Program-made: the position numbers and the translations under genes
Source: Thalassobius sp002708925
Lineage (GTDB): Bacteria; Pseudomonadota; Alphaproteobacteria; Rhodobacterales; Rhodobacteraceae
Reading direction: 5' to 3'
NCBI RefSeq assembly: GCF_049803795.1
Contig: NZ_JBNAGJ010000001.1
Location: 186,001 to 250,000, forward strand
DNA: 64,000 nt
Notes under the pieces: model-generated
Databases searched by the model: none
Told to the model about the DNA's origin: nothing
What the model saw: only the letters and a program-made list of their open reading frames with translations
In this document: positions 27,293-35,239 of the stretch, piece by piece
Layout: every line of letters begins with the position of its first letter
Numbering within the stretch: the first letter of the stretch is position 1

Positions 27293-28320
27293 GCAACGCG
27301 ATGTATTTCAGCACGGCGGTTCCCCAAGGGTGGACCGCAAACAACATTGAGGCCAAGCTGTCGGTCAGGTCGCGCATATTCCCGGTTCCCAAGTCTCTTC
27401 TTCCCCAGGAACAAAACCTGTTGAATCTACTCAAGACCCCGCAGTCCTGGGAAGTACGTCACCAGCATGGGCGGGGGACGTGCAATGCCTTTGCCGCCAT
27501 CGCCGCACAAGAGCTGTTTCGGATGATCCGCGGTGAGGACACCGAGCCCAGCGATCTGTCCGAAGAGCATCTCTATGCAAAGACCCGCGCGGTTGATTAT
27601 GACGTCGTGCCTGGCAAAATCCCCATAGCGGCACAGCACGAATTCGACAAAACGGGCGGCACGTTTCTGGCGCAGGTCCGTGTTGCCCTGCAAGAGCACG
27701 GGATGGCGCTGGAAGAGCAGGTGCCTTACCGCCCGTCGGCCGCAGTGAACTATGTTGCGCAGCACATCCCCGAAGAGGTGGATCAGAAGGCGAGAGAACG
27801 CAGGGTAGAGCATTCCTTGATACACGACATCACGGATGCCACCATCGGCGAGGGCAGGCTGTGGTGGCGGTTGAAGGACGAAATAGATTTGCTGCTGCTG
27901 TTCGCTTATCATCTGAAACAGGGGTTTCCGGTGGTGGCTTCTTTTGCCATTCCGGCCGATTGCCAGTATGTCTGGGCGGGCGAGCTGGCCTATGCCACGG
28001 GGCAGGTGCGCTATCCGCCTCTGGGTATCATTGGAGACCGTCCGGCGGTAGCTGGCCACACCGTGTGCCTGATAGGGTACGTCCCCCCGGCCGATCCGGC
28101 TGATGAGACCGAAGGCTGGTTCCTGTTCCGCAACAGCTATGGGACCAGGCTTTTCGGCCGGTATGCAAAGGATTTTCCAGAGAACCCGAATGGCGGCCTG
28201 CCCGGATATGGGTTCATCTCGGCCAGGGATGTGAACCTGTATTGCTGGGAGTTCCTGATACCAAGCGATCAGGAAAGTCTGTTTTTCTTCGATGCCGCGC
28301 CCACTGCGCCAGACATCTGA
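27289..28320 (+). CDS. Papain-family (C1A-like) cysteine peptidase
   Basis: Protein of 343 residues with a complete papain-type active site: Gln59 and Cys65 in RHQHGRGTCNAFAA (same Q-to-C spacing as papain Gln19/Cys25), His257 in AGHTVCLIGY and Asn282 in FLFRNSYGTR. No signal peptide is seen, so it may act inside the cell or be exported by another route, and there is no clear long pro-domain (about 50 residues precede Gln59). It is translationally coupled (ATGA) to the PAP2 gene, implying a joint function. Bacterial C1A proteases are uncommon; its target is unknown. Confidence 0.82.
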   Translation: MSNAMYFSTAVPQGWTANNIEAKLSVRSRIFPVPKSLLPQEQNLLNLLKTPQSWEVRHQHGRGTCNAFAAIAAQELFRMIRGEDTEPSDLSEEHLYAKTRAVDYDVVPGKIPIAAQHEFDKTGGTFLAQVRVALQEHGMALEEQVPYRPSAAVNYVAQHIPEEVDQKARERRVEHSLIHDITDATIGEGRLWWRLKDEIDLLLLFAYHLKQGFPVVASFAIPADCQYVWAGELAYATGQVRYPPLGIIGDRPAVAGHTVCLIGYVPPADPADETEGWFLFRNSYGTRLFGRYAKDFPENPNGGLPGYGFISARDVNLYCWEFLIPSDQESLFFFDAAPTAPDI

Positions 28321-28376
28321 TCCGCTGACCAGAGCCTGTTCGGCAGGGGCGGCCGGTGATGCGCCGACCCCTTGCC

Positions 28377-28679
28377 TTATGCGCCCAGCTCTTTGATTTC
28401 TCGCTGTATCGACCATTCAATGAGCGTAGCCCAAAGGCTGTGCGCCAGTGCCGGGTCCAGCCCTTTTTCTGCGGCTGTTGCGCTGACTTTGCTTAGCACC
28501 TCTGCGACTCGATCGGTTGTTCTGGCTGGCAGGTTTTCGATCTTTTTCAGGTCAACGGCCCGGTCGATATAACGGCTTCGCGTCACCAGCAGGGCGATCA
28601 GCTCAACGTCGATCATGTCGATTTGAGCGCGAAGATCCGTCATGGTCCGGCAGGCATCGGGTGTAACAAAAGACGTCAT
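28377..28679 (-). CDS. Chorismate mutase, AroQ type
   Basis: All-helical protein of 100 residues with the AroQ pattern: LRAQIDMIDVELIALLVTRSRYIDRAVDLKK, followed by the ARTTDRVAEVLSKVSATAAEKGLDPALAHSLW helices and a terminal IEWSIQREIKEL. The key Arg and Lys residues (RxxYIDRAVDLK) are present. It converts chorismate to prephenate, or acts as a related isochorismate-pyruvate lyase (PchB-like), which sequence alone does not separate. The start at 28679 has AGGAC upstream. It lies 28 bases behind the TetR gene and is probably co-transcribed with it. Confidence 0.8.
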   Translation of the reverse strand: MTSFVTPDACRTMTDLRAQIDMIDVELIALLVTRSRYIDRAVDLKKIENLPARTTDRVAEVLSKVSATAAEKGLDPALAHSLWATLIEWSIQREIKELGA

Positions 28680-28707
28680 GTTCTGTGTCCTGTTCTTGAA
28701 GTTGAAG

Positions 28708-29304
28708 CTACCCCAGAATCTGGCAGAGGTGGCGAATGGCGCGTTGTGATCGTTCTTCGCAAAAGGCGGCGGAGGGGCTGGGCAGGCGCCCGATGACCCG
28801 CCTGATCTGCTGGTCGCCAATCAGCAGGTCCAGATAGAGCCCGACGGCCTCGGCTGCGGTGTCAAAGTGCAGCGCGCCCTCGTCTTTGGCGCGCAGCAAA
28901 ACCCGTTCCAGAAGCGGGAATACCGCCTCGCGGCCAGCCTGGGATAGGGTTGCGCCCAGTTCACCACTGCTGTCCGCAGCGGCGGCCCGGTTCAGGGCAA
29001 CGGCCCTGTCGCCGGTCAGCAGTTTCAGTAGCTTCGGGCCCAGCGTGCCCAGAATGGACAGCGCACCGTGATCGGATTCCAGCCCGGATTCCAGATGCGC
29101 TTTTACCTCTTCGGCATTGCGCGTGACGAGGGCCTGAAACAGGCCCTGTTTGTCGCCATACCAGTTGTACAGGGTTTCATTCGAGGCGCGGGCCTGTTTT
29201 GCGATGCCCAGCATTGAAGTGCCGGCATAGCCCTTGGCCTCAAGAAGCGCATAGGCGGCGGTCTCGATCTGTTGCTGGCGGATGGCCCGTTTTTCGTCGC
29301 GCAT
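28708..29304 (-). CDS. TetR/AcrR-family regulator
   Basis: Repressor of 198 residues. The N-terminal HTH is canonical: RQQQIETAAYALLEAKGYAGTSMLGIAKQARASNETLYNWYGDKQGLFQALV. The C-terminal domain resembles TetR_C members that bind small hydrophobic ligands. It is divergent from the two membrane-protein genes; two identical-type palindromes (CGTAA-N6-TTACG) lie in the shared 90-bp promoter region, strongly suggesting autoregulation and control of the divergent pair. Chorismate mutase follows in the same transcript. Confidence 0.9.
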   Translation of the reverse strand: MRDEKRAIRQQQIETAAYALLEAKGYAGTSMLGIAKQARASNETLYNWYGDKQGLFQALVTRNAEEVKAHLESGLESDHGALSILGTLGPKLLKLLTGDRAVALNRAAAADSSGELGATLSQAGREAVFPLLERVLLRAKDEGALHFDTAAEAVGLYLDLLIGDQQIRRVIGRLPSPSAAFCEERSQRAIRHLCQILG

Positions 29305-29333
29305 CTGAGTGTCCTATCGTGGTTGACAGAAGG

Positions 29334-29349
29334 CGTAACCCATATTACG
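29334..29349. promoter_or_regulatory. TetR operator 1 (CGTAA-N6-TTACG)
   Basis: A 16-bp inverted repeat in the divergent promoter region, just downstream of a TTGACA -35-like box (29323-29328). Its centre is 28 bp from operator 2. Confidence 0.65.
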
Positions 29350-29361
29350 GATATGTGCAAC

Positions 29362-29377
29362 CGTAACGTCAATTACG
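29362..29377. promoter_or_regulatory. TetR operator 2 (CGTAA-N6-TTACG)
   Basis: Second 16-bp copy with the same half-sites as operator 1 and a different spacer, lying 17 bases before the plus-strand membrane gene start. Two matched copies make chance unlikely. Confidence 0.65.
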
Positions 29378-29394
29378 CTTTAAGGAGAAAAGAT

Positions 29395-29802
29395 ATGACA
29401 CACCCTGACCGTCCTGCGCTGGCCGCTTTGGCGACATTGATCCTGCTACAGGCGATCATGCTTTCGGCGCTTTATGCTGGCATTCGGCCGCATCCGCCGG
29501 TGGCGACGCCCCTGTTTGGTATTGCTCCGTTTCTTGGGGCTTCGATGTCGGTTGCGCTGTCTGCGATGATTGTGCGGCCATTAGAGAGCCCGGCCGGGCG
29601 CAGCCTGAGCGTGCTGGCTGCCGTGATGGCACTGGTGTCCTTCGGGCCGCAAAAATACTTCGATGCGCAGTTTGCCCTGATCTGGCCGGCGGTGATCCTG
29701 GGGCAGGTGGCCGCGCTGGTGATCTTTGCCCAGATTCTGAAGGCCGTGCGTTTCAAGGCGCAGCCCGGACAGATTGACCGCCAGATCGCGGGACAAGCCT
29801 GA
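29395..29802 (+). CDS. Four-helix integral membrane protein, function unknown
   Basis: Protein of 135 residues with four hydrophobic segments (about 7-30, 39-62, 70-90 and 95-115). A taaggag ribosome site lies before the ATG at 29395; 41 earlier codons overlap the operators and are rejected. Its stop overlaps the next ATG by one base (TGATG). It is probably controlled by the divergent TetR protein. No family is confidently recognised. Confidence 0.72.
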   Translation: MTHPDRPALAALATLILLQAIMLSALYAGIRPHPPVATPLFGIAPFLGASMSVALSAMIVRPLESPAGRSLSVLAAVMALVSFGPQKYFDAQFALIWPAVILGQVAALVIFAQILKAVRFKAQPGQIDRQIAGQA

Positions 29803-30305
29803 TGGGGCGCCTGCTTATGCCGATGTCGATGCTCTCGTTGCTGAGCATCGGTGCCATTTTCGGGTTCTTCTATGCCTGGGTCTGTTCGACCATGTGGGGG
29901 CTGGATATGGCCGATTCCGGGGTTGCGATTACAGCAATGCAGGCCATGAATGCTTCGGTTCGGAACCCGGTTTTCTTTCCCGCTTTCTTTCTGACGCCGG
30001 TCATTCTGGCCCTGACCGGGGGGCTTGCGCTGCGTCTGGGCAGGAGGCGCGCGGGCGTGTTGTTTCTTATGGGGGGTGGGCTTTATTTTGGGGGCGCATT
30101 GCTGGTGACCGTCATGGTGAACGTGCCCATGAACGAAGCTCTTGCTCTGGTCGAGCTGCCTGCGGACGAGCTGGCCGCGGCCGAGGTCTGGCAGGCCTAT
30201 TCGACCCCGTGGCAGTTCTGGAACATGCTCAGGACGATTGCCAGCGGGGGAGCGCTGATCCTGACGGGTCTGGCCATCTATGGTCTGAATCCGGAGAAAG
30301 GGTAG
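29802..30305 (+). CDS. DUF1772 (anthrone oxygenase-like) membrane protein
   Basis: Protein of 167 residues with four membrane helices and the DUF1772 layout: an N-terminal helix with FFYAWVCSTMWGL, a central MQAMNASVRNPVFFPAFF segment, NVPMNEAL and a terminal WNMLRTIASGGALIL. The family includes fungal anthrone oxygenases and many bacterial proteins of unknown role, often in small TetR-controlled operons such as this. It is translationally coupled to the preceding membrane gene. Confidence 0.85.
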   Translation: MGRLLMPMSMLSLLSIGAIFGFFYAWVCSTMWGLDMADSGVAITAMQAMNASVRNPVFFPAFFLTPVILALTGGLALRLGRRRAGVLFLMGGGLYFGGALLVTVMVNVPMNEALALVELPADELAAAEVWQAYSTPWQFWNMLRTIASGGALILTGLAIYGLNPEKG

Positions 30306-30396
30306 GCGCCCTCGGAACCCCGGATGCACATTGCCGGAAGGGTGCACGCCATCGAACCGGGTAAGGTGCAGCTAAGTAATATCATGTCAGAGAAGA

Positions 30397-30471
<75 letters not shown>

Positions 30472-30587
30472 GCCGTTTTCGTGCCGTCCGGTGTTGCCCG
30501 TCCGACCGTGGAGCGCTGATTAGCCCTAAATGAATCGGTACGCAAGCCCATCTGGACGGTTTTTTTTACCTCATGTAGAACAAGCGC

Positions 30588-30740
30588 ATGGAGCAGAAAA
30601 CACCCGGCAAGAAACAACCGAAAAAACCCACCTCTCGCGAGGACAGGTTGAAGGCAGCGCTAAAGGCCAATATGGGCCGACGCAAGGCGCAGGCGCGTGC
30701 GCGCAATGCGGCAGATCAGAAAAACGAAGGGCAGGACTGA
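30588..30740 (+). CDS. Small basic conserved protein upstream of murA
   Basis: A 50-residue, lysine/arginine-rich protein (starts MEQKTPGKKQPKKPTSREDR, later GRRKAQARARNAADQ) whose stop overlaps the murA ATG (TGATGG, stop 30738-30740, start 30740). This coupling and the strong compositional bias support a real gene; similar short basic ORFs precede murA in related bacteria, as far as I recall. The role is unknown and it may bind nucleic acid. Confidence 0.65.
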   Translation: MEQKTPGKKQPKKPTSREDRLKAALKANMGRRKAQARARNAADQKNEGQD

Positions 30741-32011
30741 TGGATTCGATTATTGTGACGGGCAATGGCCCGCTGAACGGCAGCATTCCGATTGCCGGGG
30801 CGAAAAACGCCTGCCTGACTCTGATGCCGGCCACTTTGCTAAGCGAAGAGCCGCTGACCCTGACCAATGCACCCCGTCTGAGCGACATCCGCACCATGAC
30901 CACGCTGTTGCAGTCATTGGGGGCCGAGGTGACCTCGATGCAGGATGGCAAGGTGCTGGCCATGTCCAGCCATGACCTGAACAATCTGACCGCCGATTAT
31001 GACATCGTGCGGAAAATGCGGGCCTCGATCCTGGTGTTGGGGCCGATGCTGGCGCGGGCAGGGCAGGCGGTTGTGTCGCTGCCTGGCGGCTGTGCCATTG
31101 GCGCGCGGCCCGTCGATTTGCACCTGAAGGCATTGGAGGCGATGGGCGCCGAGCTGGACCTGCGCGACGGCTATGTTCATGCCAAGGCCCCCGCTGGCGG
31201 GCTGCGCGGCGGGGTGGTGGATTTCCCCTTTGCCTCGGTTGGGGCCACGGAAAATGCGTTGATGGCGGCGACTTTGGCCAAGGGCACCACCGTTCTGAAC
31301 AACGCCGCGCGCGAGCCCGAGATCGTCGATCTGGCCGATTGCCTGCGCAAAATGGGCGCGCAGATTGACGGCGACGGCACCAGCACGATCACCATTCAGG
31401 GCGTGGATCGTCTGGGCGGGGCCACGCACCCGGTGGTCACCGACCGGATCGAGCTGGGCACCTATATGCTGGCTCCGGCCATCTGCGGCGGCGAGGTGCT
31501 GCTGGAAGGCGGACGGCTGAGCCTGGTCGAATCCTTTGTGGAAAAACTGGACGCGGCGGGCGTGGGGGTGACCCAAACGCCCGCGGGGCTGTTGGTGAAA
31601 AACCGCGGCGACCGGGTGAAGGCCGTGGACGTCACAACCGAGCCCTTCCCCGGTTTCCCCACCGATTTGCAGGCGCAGATGATGGCGCTGCTGTGCACGG
31701 CCCAGGGCACCTCGGTTCTGGAAGAGAAGATTTTCGAGAACCGCTTTATGCATGCGCCCGAACTGACCCGGATGGGCGCGCGGATCGAGGTACATGGCGG
31801 CACGGCCACCGTGACGGGGGTTGAACGTCTGAAGGGCGCGCCGGTGATGGCGACGGACCTGCGGGCCAGCGTGTCGCTGATCCTGGCGGGGCTGGCCGCT
31901 GAAGGGGAAACCATCGTGAACCGCGTCTATCATCTGGATCGCGGCTATGAGCGGGTCGAGGAAAAGCTGGGCAATGTGGGGGCCCGGATCGAACGGGTAA
32001 AAGGCCAATGA
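30740..32011 (+). CDS. murA: UDP-N-acetylglucosamine 1-carboxyvinyltransferase
   Basis: First committed enzyme of peptidoglycan synthesis, moving enolpyruvate from PEP to UDP-GlcNAc; 423 residues, cytoplasmic. The catalytic cysteine is Cys118 in LPGGCAIGARPVDLH, so the enzyme is of the fosfomycin-sensitive Cys type. Other conserved segments are GAKNACLTLMPA near the N terminus and TDLRASVSLILAGL near the C terminus. The start at 30740 overlaps the stop of the small basic protein gene, and the stop overlaps the DUF2948 start by 4 bases. Confidence 0.97.
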   Translation: MDSIIVTGNGPLNGSIPIAGAKNACLTLMPATLLSEEPLTLTNAPRLSDIRTMTTLLQSLGAEVTSMQDGKVLAMSSHDLNNLTADYDIVRKMRASILVLGPMLARAGQAVVSLPGGCAIGARPVDLHLKALEAMGAELDLRDGYVHAKAPAGGLRGGVVDFPFASVGATENALMAATLAKGTTVLNNAAREPEIVDLADCLRKMGAQIDGDGTSTITIQGVDRLGGATHPVVTDRIELGTYMLAPAICGGEVLLEGGRLSLVESFVEKLDAAGVGVTQTPAGLLVKNRGDRVKAVDVTTEPFPGFPTDLQAQMMALLCTAQGTSVLEEKIFENRFMHAPELTRMGARIEVHGGTATVTGVERLKGAPVMATDLRASVSLILAGLAAEGETIVNRVYHLDRGYERVEEKLGNVGARIERVKGQ

Positions 32012-32478
32012 CCGAGGACGCACGTTTCGAGGACGGCCGCGAGGCCCCGCTGAATCTGGGCGCGCTGGATGGCGATGATTTGCAGGTTATTTCAGCGCTG
32101 GTGCAGGATGCGGTGTTTCCGGCCTCGGAAATGCGCTGGTTGCCCAGGGAGCGCCGGTTTGTGCTGCTATTGAACCGATTCCGCTGGGAGGACGCGGGCC
32201 GCGAGCGCCACGGGGCCGAGCGGGTGCAATCGGTTCTGGCCTTTGAAAACGTGTTGAAGGTGGCCTCGACCGGGGTGCCGCGCGGGGATGCGGATACGAT
32301 CCTGTCGGTGCTGGCACTGGAATGGACCGAAGGGGAGGCACCTTCGGGGGTGCTTGAGGTGACGCTGGCCGGGGATGGGGCGATCCGGCTGGAACTGGAG
32401 GCGCTGGAGGTGGTGCTGAAGGATGTGACGCGCCCGTATCGTGCGCCGTCGGGGGCAGTGCCGGGGCATCAGGGCTGA
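32008..32478 (+). CDS. DUF2948 family protein
   Basis: Protein of 156 residues. The DUF2948 pattern is clear: LGALDGDDLQVISALVQDAVFPASEMRW, then RRFVLLLNRFRWED, ERVQSVLAFENVLKVAS and IRLELEALEVVLKDVTRPYRAPSG. The family is restricted mainly to alphaproteobacteria and is nearly always next to hisD or murA, as here; its function is unknown. The ATG overlaps the murA stop by 4 bases. Confidence 0.9.
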   Translation: MTEDARFEDGREAPLNLGALDGDDLQVISALVQDAVFPASEMRWLPRERRFVLLLNRFRWEDAGRERHGAERVQSVLAFENVLKVASTGVPRGDADTILSVLALEWTEGEAPSGVLEVTLAGDGAIRLELEALEVVLKDVTRPYRAPSGAVPGHQG

Positions 32479-32481
32479 GGC

Positions 32482-32563
32482 AGAGGGGCGTTGCCCCTCT
32501 CGAGCGGCCGCTGTGCGGCGTCCGCTCTCACTCCCCGAGTATTGGGGGAGCAAAGAAGCGGGC
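32482..32563. repeat. Extragenic hairpin repeat element, copy 2
   Basis: Between DUF2948 and hisD: a perfect 8-bp hairpin agaggggc-gtt-gcccctct (32482-32500), then a second hairpin ctcccc / ggggag (32531-32550) whose loop holds gagtatt, then a purine-rich tail. The gagtatt core and tail resemble the element at 21711-21766. Confidence 0.4.
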
Positions 32564-32615
32564 TTGAGGATGGGGGCATTGGCGGATATGTCGAATGCAA
32601 CTGCCCGGAGGGACC

Positions 32616-33917
32616 ATGCCTGTATTTTTGAATGCTTCTGACGCTGATTTCGAGAACGCCTTTCAGGCCCTTTTGGGGGCCAAGCGGGAGGATAGCCCGG
32701 ATGTGGATCATGTGGTGGCCGGGATCATTGCGGATGTGCGCGCGCGCGGGGATGCCGCTGTTCTGGAACTGACGGCCAAGTTCGACCGATTGGAGCTGAC
32801 GGCGGAGAGCCTGCGGTTTTCCGAGGCCGAGATTGATGCGCTGGTGGCGCAGGTGCCTGTGCATGAGCGGGAGGCTTTGGAATTGGCGGCGGCGCGGATT
32901 CGGGCCTATCACGAACGTCAGATGCCGCAGGATGCCTATTGGACGGACGAAAGCGGGGCCGAGCTGGGCTGGCGCTGGACGCCGGTGTCGGCGGCGGGGC
33001 TCTATGTGCCGGGCGGGTTGGCGTCCTATCCGTCTTCGGTGTTGATGAATGCGATCCCGGCGAAAGTGGCGGGGGTTGAGCGTTTGGCCATTGTGGTGCC
33101 GACGCCGGATGGGGTGGCCAATCCGCTGGTGTTGCTGGCCGCGCGCCTGGCCGGGGTGGATGAGGTGTACCGGATCGGGGGGGCTCAGGCTGTGGCGGCT
33201 TTGGCTTATGGAACCGAGACGATTGCGCCGGTGGATAAGATCACCGGGCCGGGGAATGCCTTTGTGGCGGCGGCCAAGCGGCGGGTTTTCGGTAAGGTGG
33301 GGATCGACATGATCGCCGGGCCGTCCGAGATTCTGGTGATTGCGGATGCGGATAATGACCCGGACTGGATCGCGCTGGATATGCTGAGCCAGGCCGAGCA
33401 TGACGAGAGCGCTCAGGCGATTTTGGTGACGGACAGCCCGGCCATGGCCAAGGCGGTTGAGGTAGCGATTGACCGGCATCTGCTGACCCTGGAGCGGCGC
33501 GAGATCGCCGGGGCCAGCTGGCGCGATTTCGGCGCGGTGATCCTGGTGGAGGACCTGGACCGGGCGGCGGAATTGTCGAACCGCGTGGCGCCCGAACATC
33601 TGGAGCTGTGCGTGGCCGATCCGGATGCTCTGGTCGAAAAGATTACTCATGCGGGGGCGATTTTCCTGGGGCATTGGACGCCCGAGGCGATCGGCGATTA
33701 TGTCGGCGGGCCGAACCATGTGCTGCCGACGGCGCGGTCAGCTCGGTTTTCATCCGGTCTGAGCGTGATGGATTTTGTCAAACGCACAACACTTGCCAAA
33801 ATGACGCCGGGCGCGTTGCGTGCGATTGGACCTGCGGCGGAAACTCTGGCAATTTCCGAAAGTCTGGAGGCGCACGGATTGTCCGTCCGCGCCCGCCTGA
33901 ACCATCTGAACGAGTGA
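32616..33917 (+). CDS. hisD: Histidinol dehydrogenase
   Basis: Zinc enzyme of 433 residues oxidising histidinol to histidine in two NAD-dependent steps. The HisD signature is seen in IDMIAGPSEILVIADADNDPDWIALDMLSQAEHDESAQA, with the zinc ligands Gln/His in QAEHD and later Asp/His; VAPEHLEL and GNHVLPTAR-like GPNHVLPTARSARFSSGL are also present. The start at 32616 has GGAGGG 6 bases before the ATG. Followed 10 bases later by the UPF0262 gene, a usual alphaproteobacterial pairing. Confidence 0.96.
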   Translation: MPVFLNASDADFENAFQALLGAKREDSPDVDHVVAGIIADVRARGDAAVLELTAKFDRLELTAESLRFSEAEIDALVAQVPVHEREALELAAARIRAYHERQMPQDAYWTDESGAELGWRWTPVSAAGLYVPGGLASYPSSVLMNAIPAKVAGVERLAIVVPTPDGVANPLVLLAARLAGVDEVYRIGGAQAVAALAYGTETIAPVDKITGPGNAFVAAAKRRVFGKVGIDMIAGPSEILVIADADNDPDWIALDMLSQAEHDESAQAILVTDSPAMAKAVEVAIDRHLLTLERREIAGASWRDFGAVILVEDLDRAAELSNRVAPEHLELCVADPDALVEKITHAGAIFLGHWTPEAIGDYVGGPNHVLPTARSARFSSGLSVMDFVKRTTLAKMTPGALRAIGPAAETLAISESLEAHGLSVRARLNHLNE

Positions 33918-33927
33918 GGACGAGCCC

Positions 33928-34407
33928 ATGTCCCGGATCAGCCATATCGAGCTGGACGACAGCAATCTTCCGGCCCCCACGCCGGAAATTCAGCAAGAGC
34001 GCAAGGTCGCGATCTTTGATTTGCTTGAGGAGAACTCGTTCGATCTGCCCAAACGCGATGAGCGCGCGGTGCCCGAGGGGCCGTTCCGTCTGGGCCTGTC
34101 CATCCGTGAAAAACGTCTGGTGTTCGATATCCAGACCGAAGCGTGCGAAAAGGTGGCCGAATTCCACCTGAGCCTGTCGCCCTTCCGGCAGGTGGTCAAG
34201 GATTACTGGGCCATCTGCGAAAGCTATTTCGACGCGGTCAAGAACCTGCCGCCCGGCCAGATCGAAACCATCGACATGGCCCGGCGCGGTATTCATAATG
34301 AAGGCGCCAGGATCCTTCAGGAACGCCTGGAAGGTAAGGCCGAGGTGGATACCGATACCTCGCGCCGCCTGTTCACCCTGATCTGTGTGTTGCATTTCGG
34401 AGCCTGA
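33928..34407 (+). CDS. UPF0262 family protein
   Basis: Protein of 159 residues with the full-length UPF0262 pattern: RISHIELDD, QERKVAIFDLLEENSF, GPFRLGLSIREKRLVFDI and FHLSLSPFRQVVKDYWAICESYFDAVK. The family is alphaproteobacterial, with no assigned function, and is conserved between hisD and the phosphatase gene. A gaggacgag ribosome site precedes the ATG. The constant linkage to hisD and infA suggests a housekeeping role. Confidence 0.92.
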   Translation: MSRISHIELDDSNLPAPTPEIQQERKVAIFDLLEENSFDLPKRDERAVPEGPFRLGLSIREKRLVFDIQTEACEKVAEFHLSLSPFRQVVKDYWAICESYFDAVKNLPPGQIETIDMARRGIHNEGARILQERLEGKAEVDTDTSRRLFTLICVLHFGA

Positions 34408-34412
34408 TCCCC

Positions 34413-34871
34413 GTGGTCCAGCCTTTGCCTCAGTCGATACTGTTCTGTTGCGATCACAACGCTGTCCGCTCGCCCATGGCCGAGGGGATTATGAAAAAGT
34501 ATTACGGCACAGGCACTTATGTGCAATCTGTCGGGGTGATGGGAGATCTGGAGATCGACGGGTTTGCCATTGCCGTCTGTCAGGAACTGGGGGTCGAGCT
34601 GTCACGCCACAGGGCGCGCAGCTTTGAGCAGCTGGAAGAATGGGGCGACGCGCTGTCCTCGTTCGATCTGATCGTGGCCCTGTCCCCGGCCAGCCGCGAG
34701 ATGGCCACGCAGCTGACCCGCATCTATCATCTGGATGTCGAATACTGGCCGATCATGGACCCCACCGGCCAGGGCGAGGGACGCGAGGCCAAGCTGGTGG
34801 CGTACCGGCAGGCGCGCGATCAGATTGCCGAAAACCTGGTGACACGCTGGGGCCCGCCGCAACAGGGCTAG
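34413..34871 (+). CDS. Low-molecular-weight phosphatase / arsenate reductase-like protein
   Basis: Protein of 152 residues starting at GTG 34413. The P-loop Cys13-x5-Arg19-Ser (CDHNAVRS) and the later acid in IMDPTGQ give the LMW protein-tyrosine phosphatase active site. The group also contains arsenate reductases (ArsC type), but no ars gene is near and the extra cysteines of a thioredoxin-coupled ArsC are not obvious. It is conserved in this infA-region cluster and may be a housekeeping phosphatase. It ends 150 bases before infA. Confidence 0.82.
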   Translation: MVQPLPQSILFCCDHNAVRSPMAEGIMKKYYGTGTYVQSVGVMGDLEIDGFAIAVCQELGVELSRHRARSFEQLEEWGDALSSFDLIVALSPASREMATQLTRIYHLDVEYWPIMDPTGQGEGREAKLVAYRQARDQIAENLVTRWGPPQQG

Positions 34872-34980
34872 GGCTGCCATATGGGCGCAAACCCCGGTTC
34901 GGGGCCGCCGAAGGGCGTTTGGACTTAGTTTCCCCCAGATTCCTCTTGAAAATCCGGCGAAATAGGCCCATCTAACGCCC

Positions 34981-35001
34981 GTCCCGCATCTGAGGCGGGA
35001 C
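34981..35001 (+). promoter_or_regulatory. Hairpin in the infA leader
   Basis: gtcccgc / gcgggac (7 bp, 7-base loop), 19 bases before the infA start and directly before its aggaga ribosome site. It could be a leader structure that modulates IF-1 translation or a weak terminator of the upstream operon; no T-run follows it. Confidence 0.35.
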
Positions 35002-35020
35002 TCTTAAATCAGGAGAGAAC

Positions 35021-35239
35021 ATGGCCAAGGAAGAACTGCTCGAATTCCCCGGTGTCGTGAAGGAACTCCTGCCGAATGCGACATTCCTGGTCGAGCTGGA
35101 AAACGGCCATACCATCATCGCACATACGGCAGGCAAGATGCGCAAAAACCGCATCCGCGTTCTGGCTGGCGACAAGGTTCAGGTGGAAATGACCCCCTAC
35201 GATCTGTCCAAGGGGCGGATCAACTATCGCTTTAAATAA
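35021..35239 (+). CDS. infA: Translation initiation factor IF-1
   Basis: S1/OB-fold protein of 72 residues, occupying the ribosomal A site at initiation. The whole length matches the family: MAKEELLEFPGVVKELLPN, the conserved ENGHTIIAHTAGKMRKNRIRVLAGDKVQVEMTPYDLSKGRI core and the terminal NYRFK. Ribosome site aggagaga lies 8 bases upstream. The TAA stop is directly followed by the GTG of maf, with no spacing. Confidence 0.98.
   Translation: MAKEELLEFPGVVKELLPNATFLVELENGHTIIAHTAGKMRKNRIRVLAGDKVQVEMTPYDLSKGRINYRFK

Noticed and set aside
34892..34904. Hairpin ccccg-gtt-cgggg as terminator of the LMW phosphatase gene
   Set aside because: Short stem with no T-run; a GC-rich chance structure is as likely.
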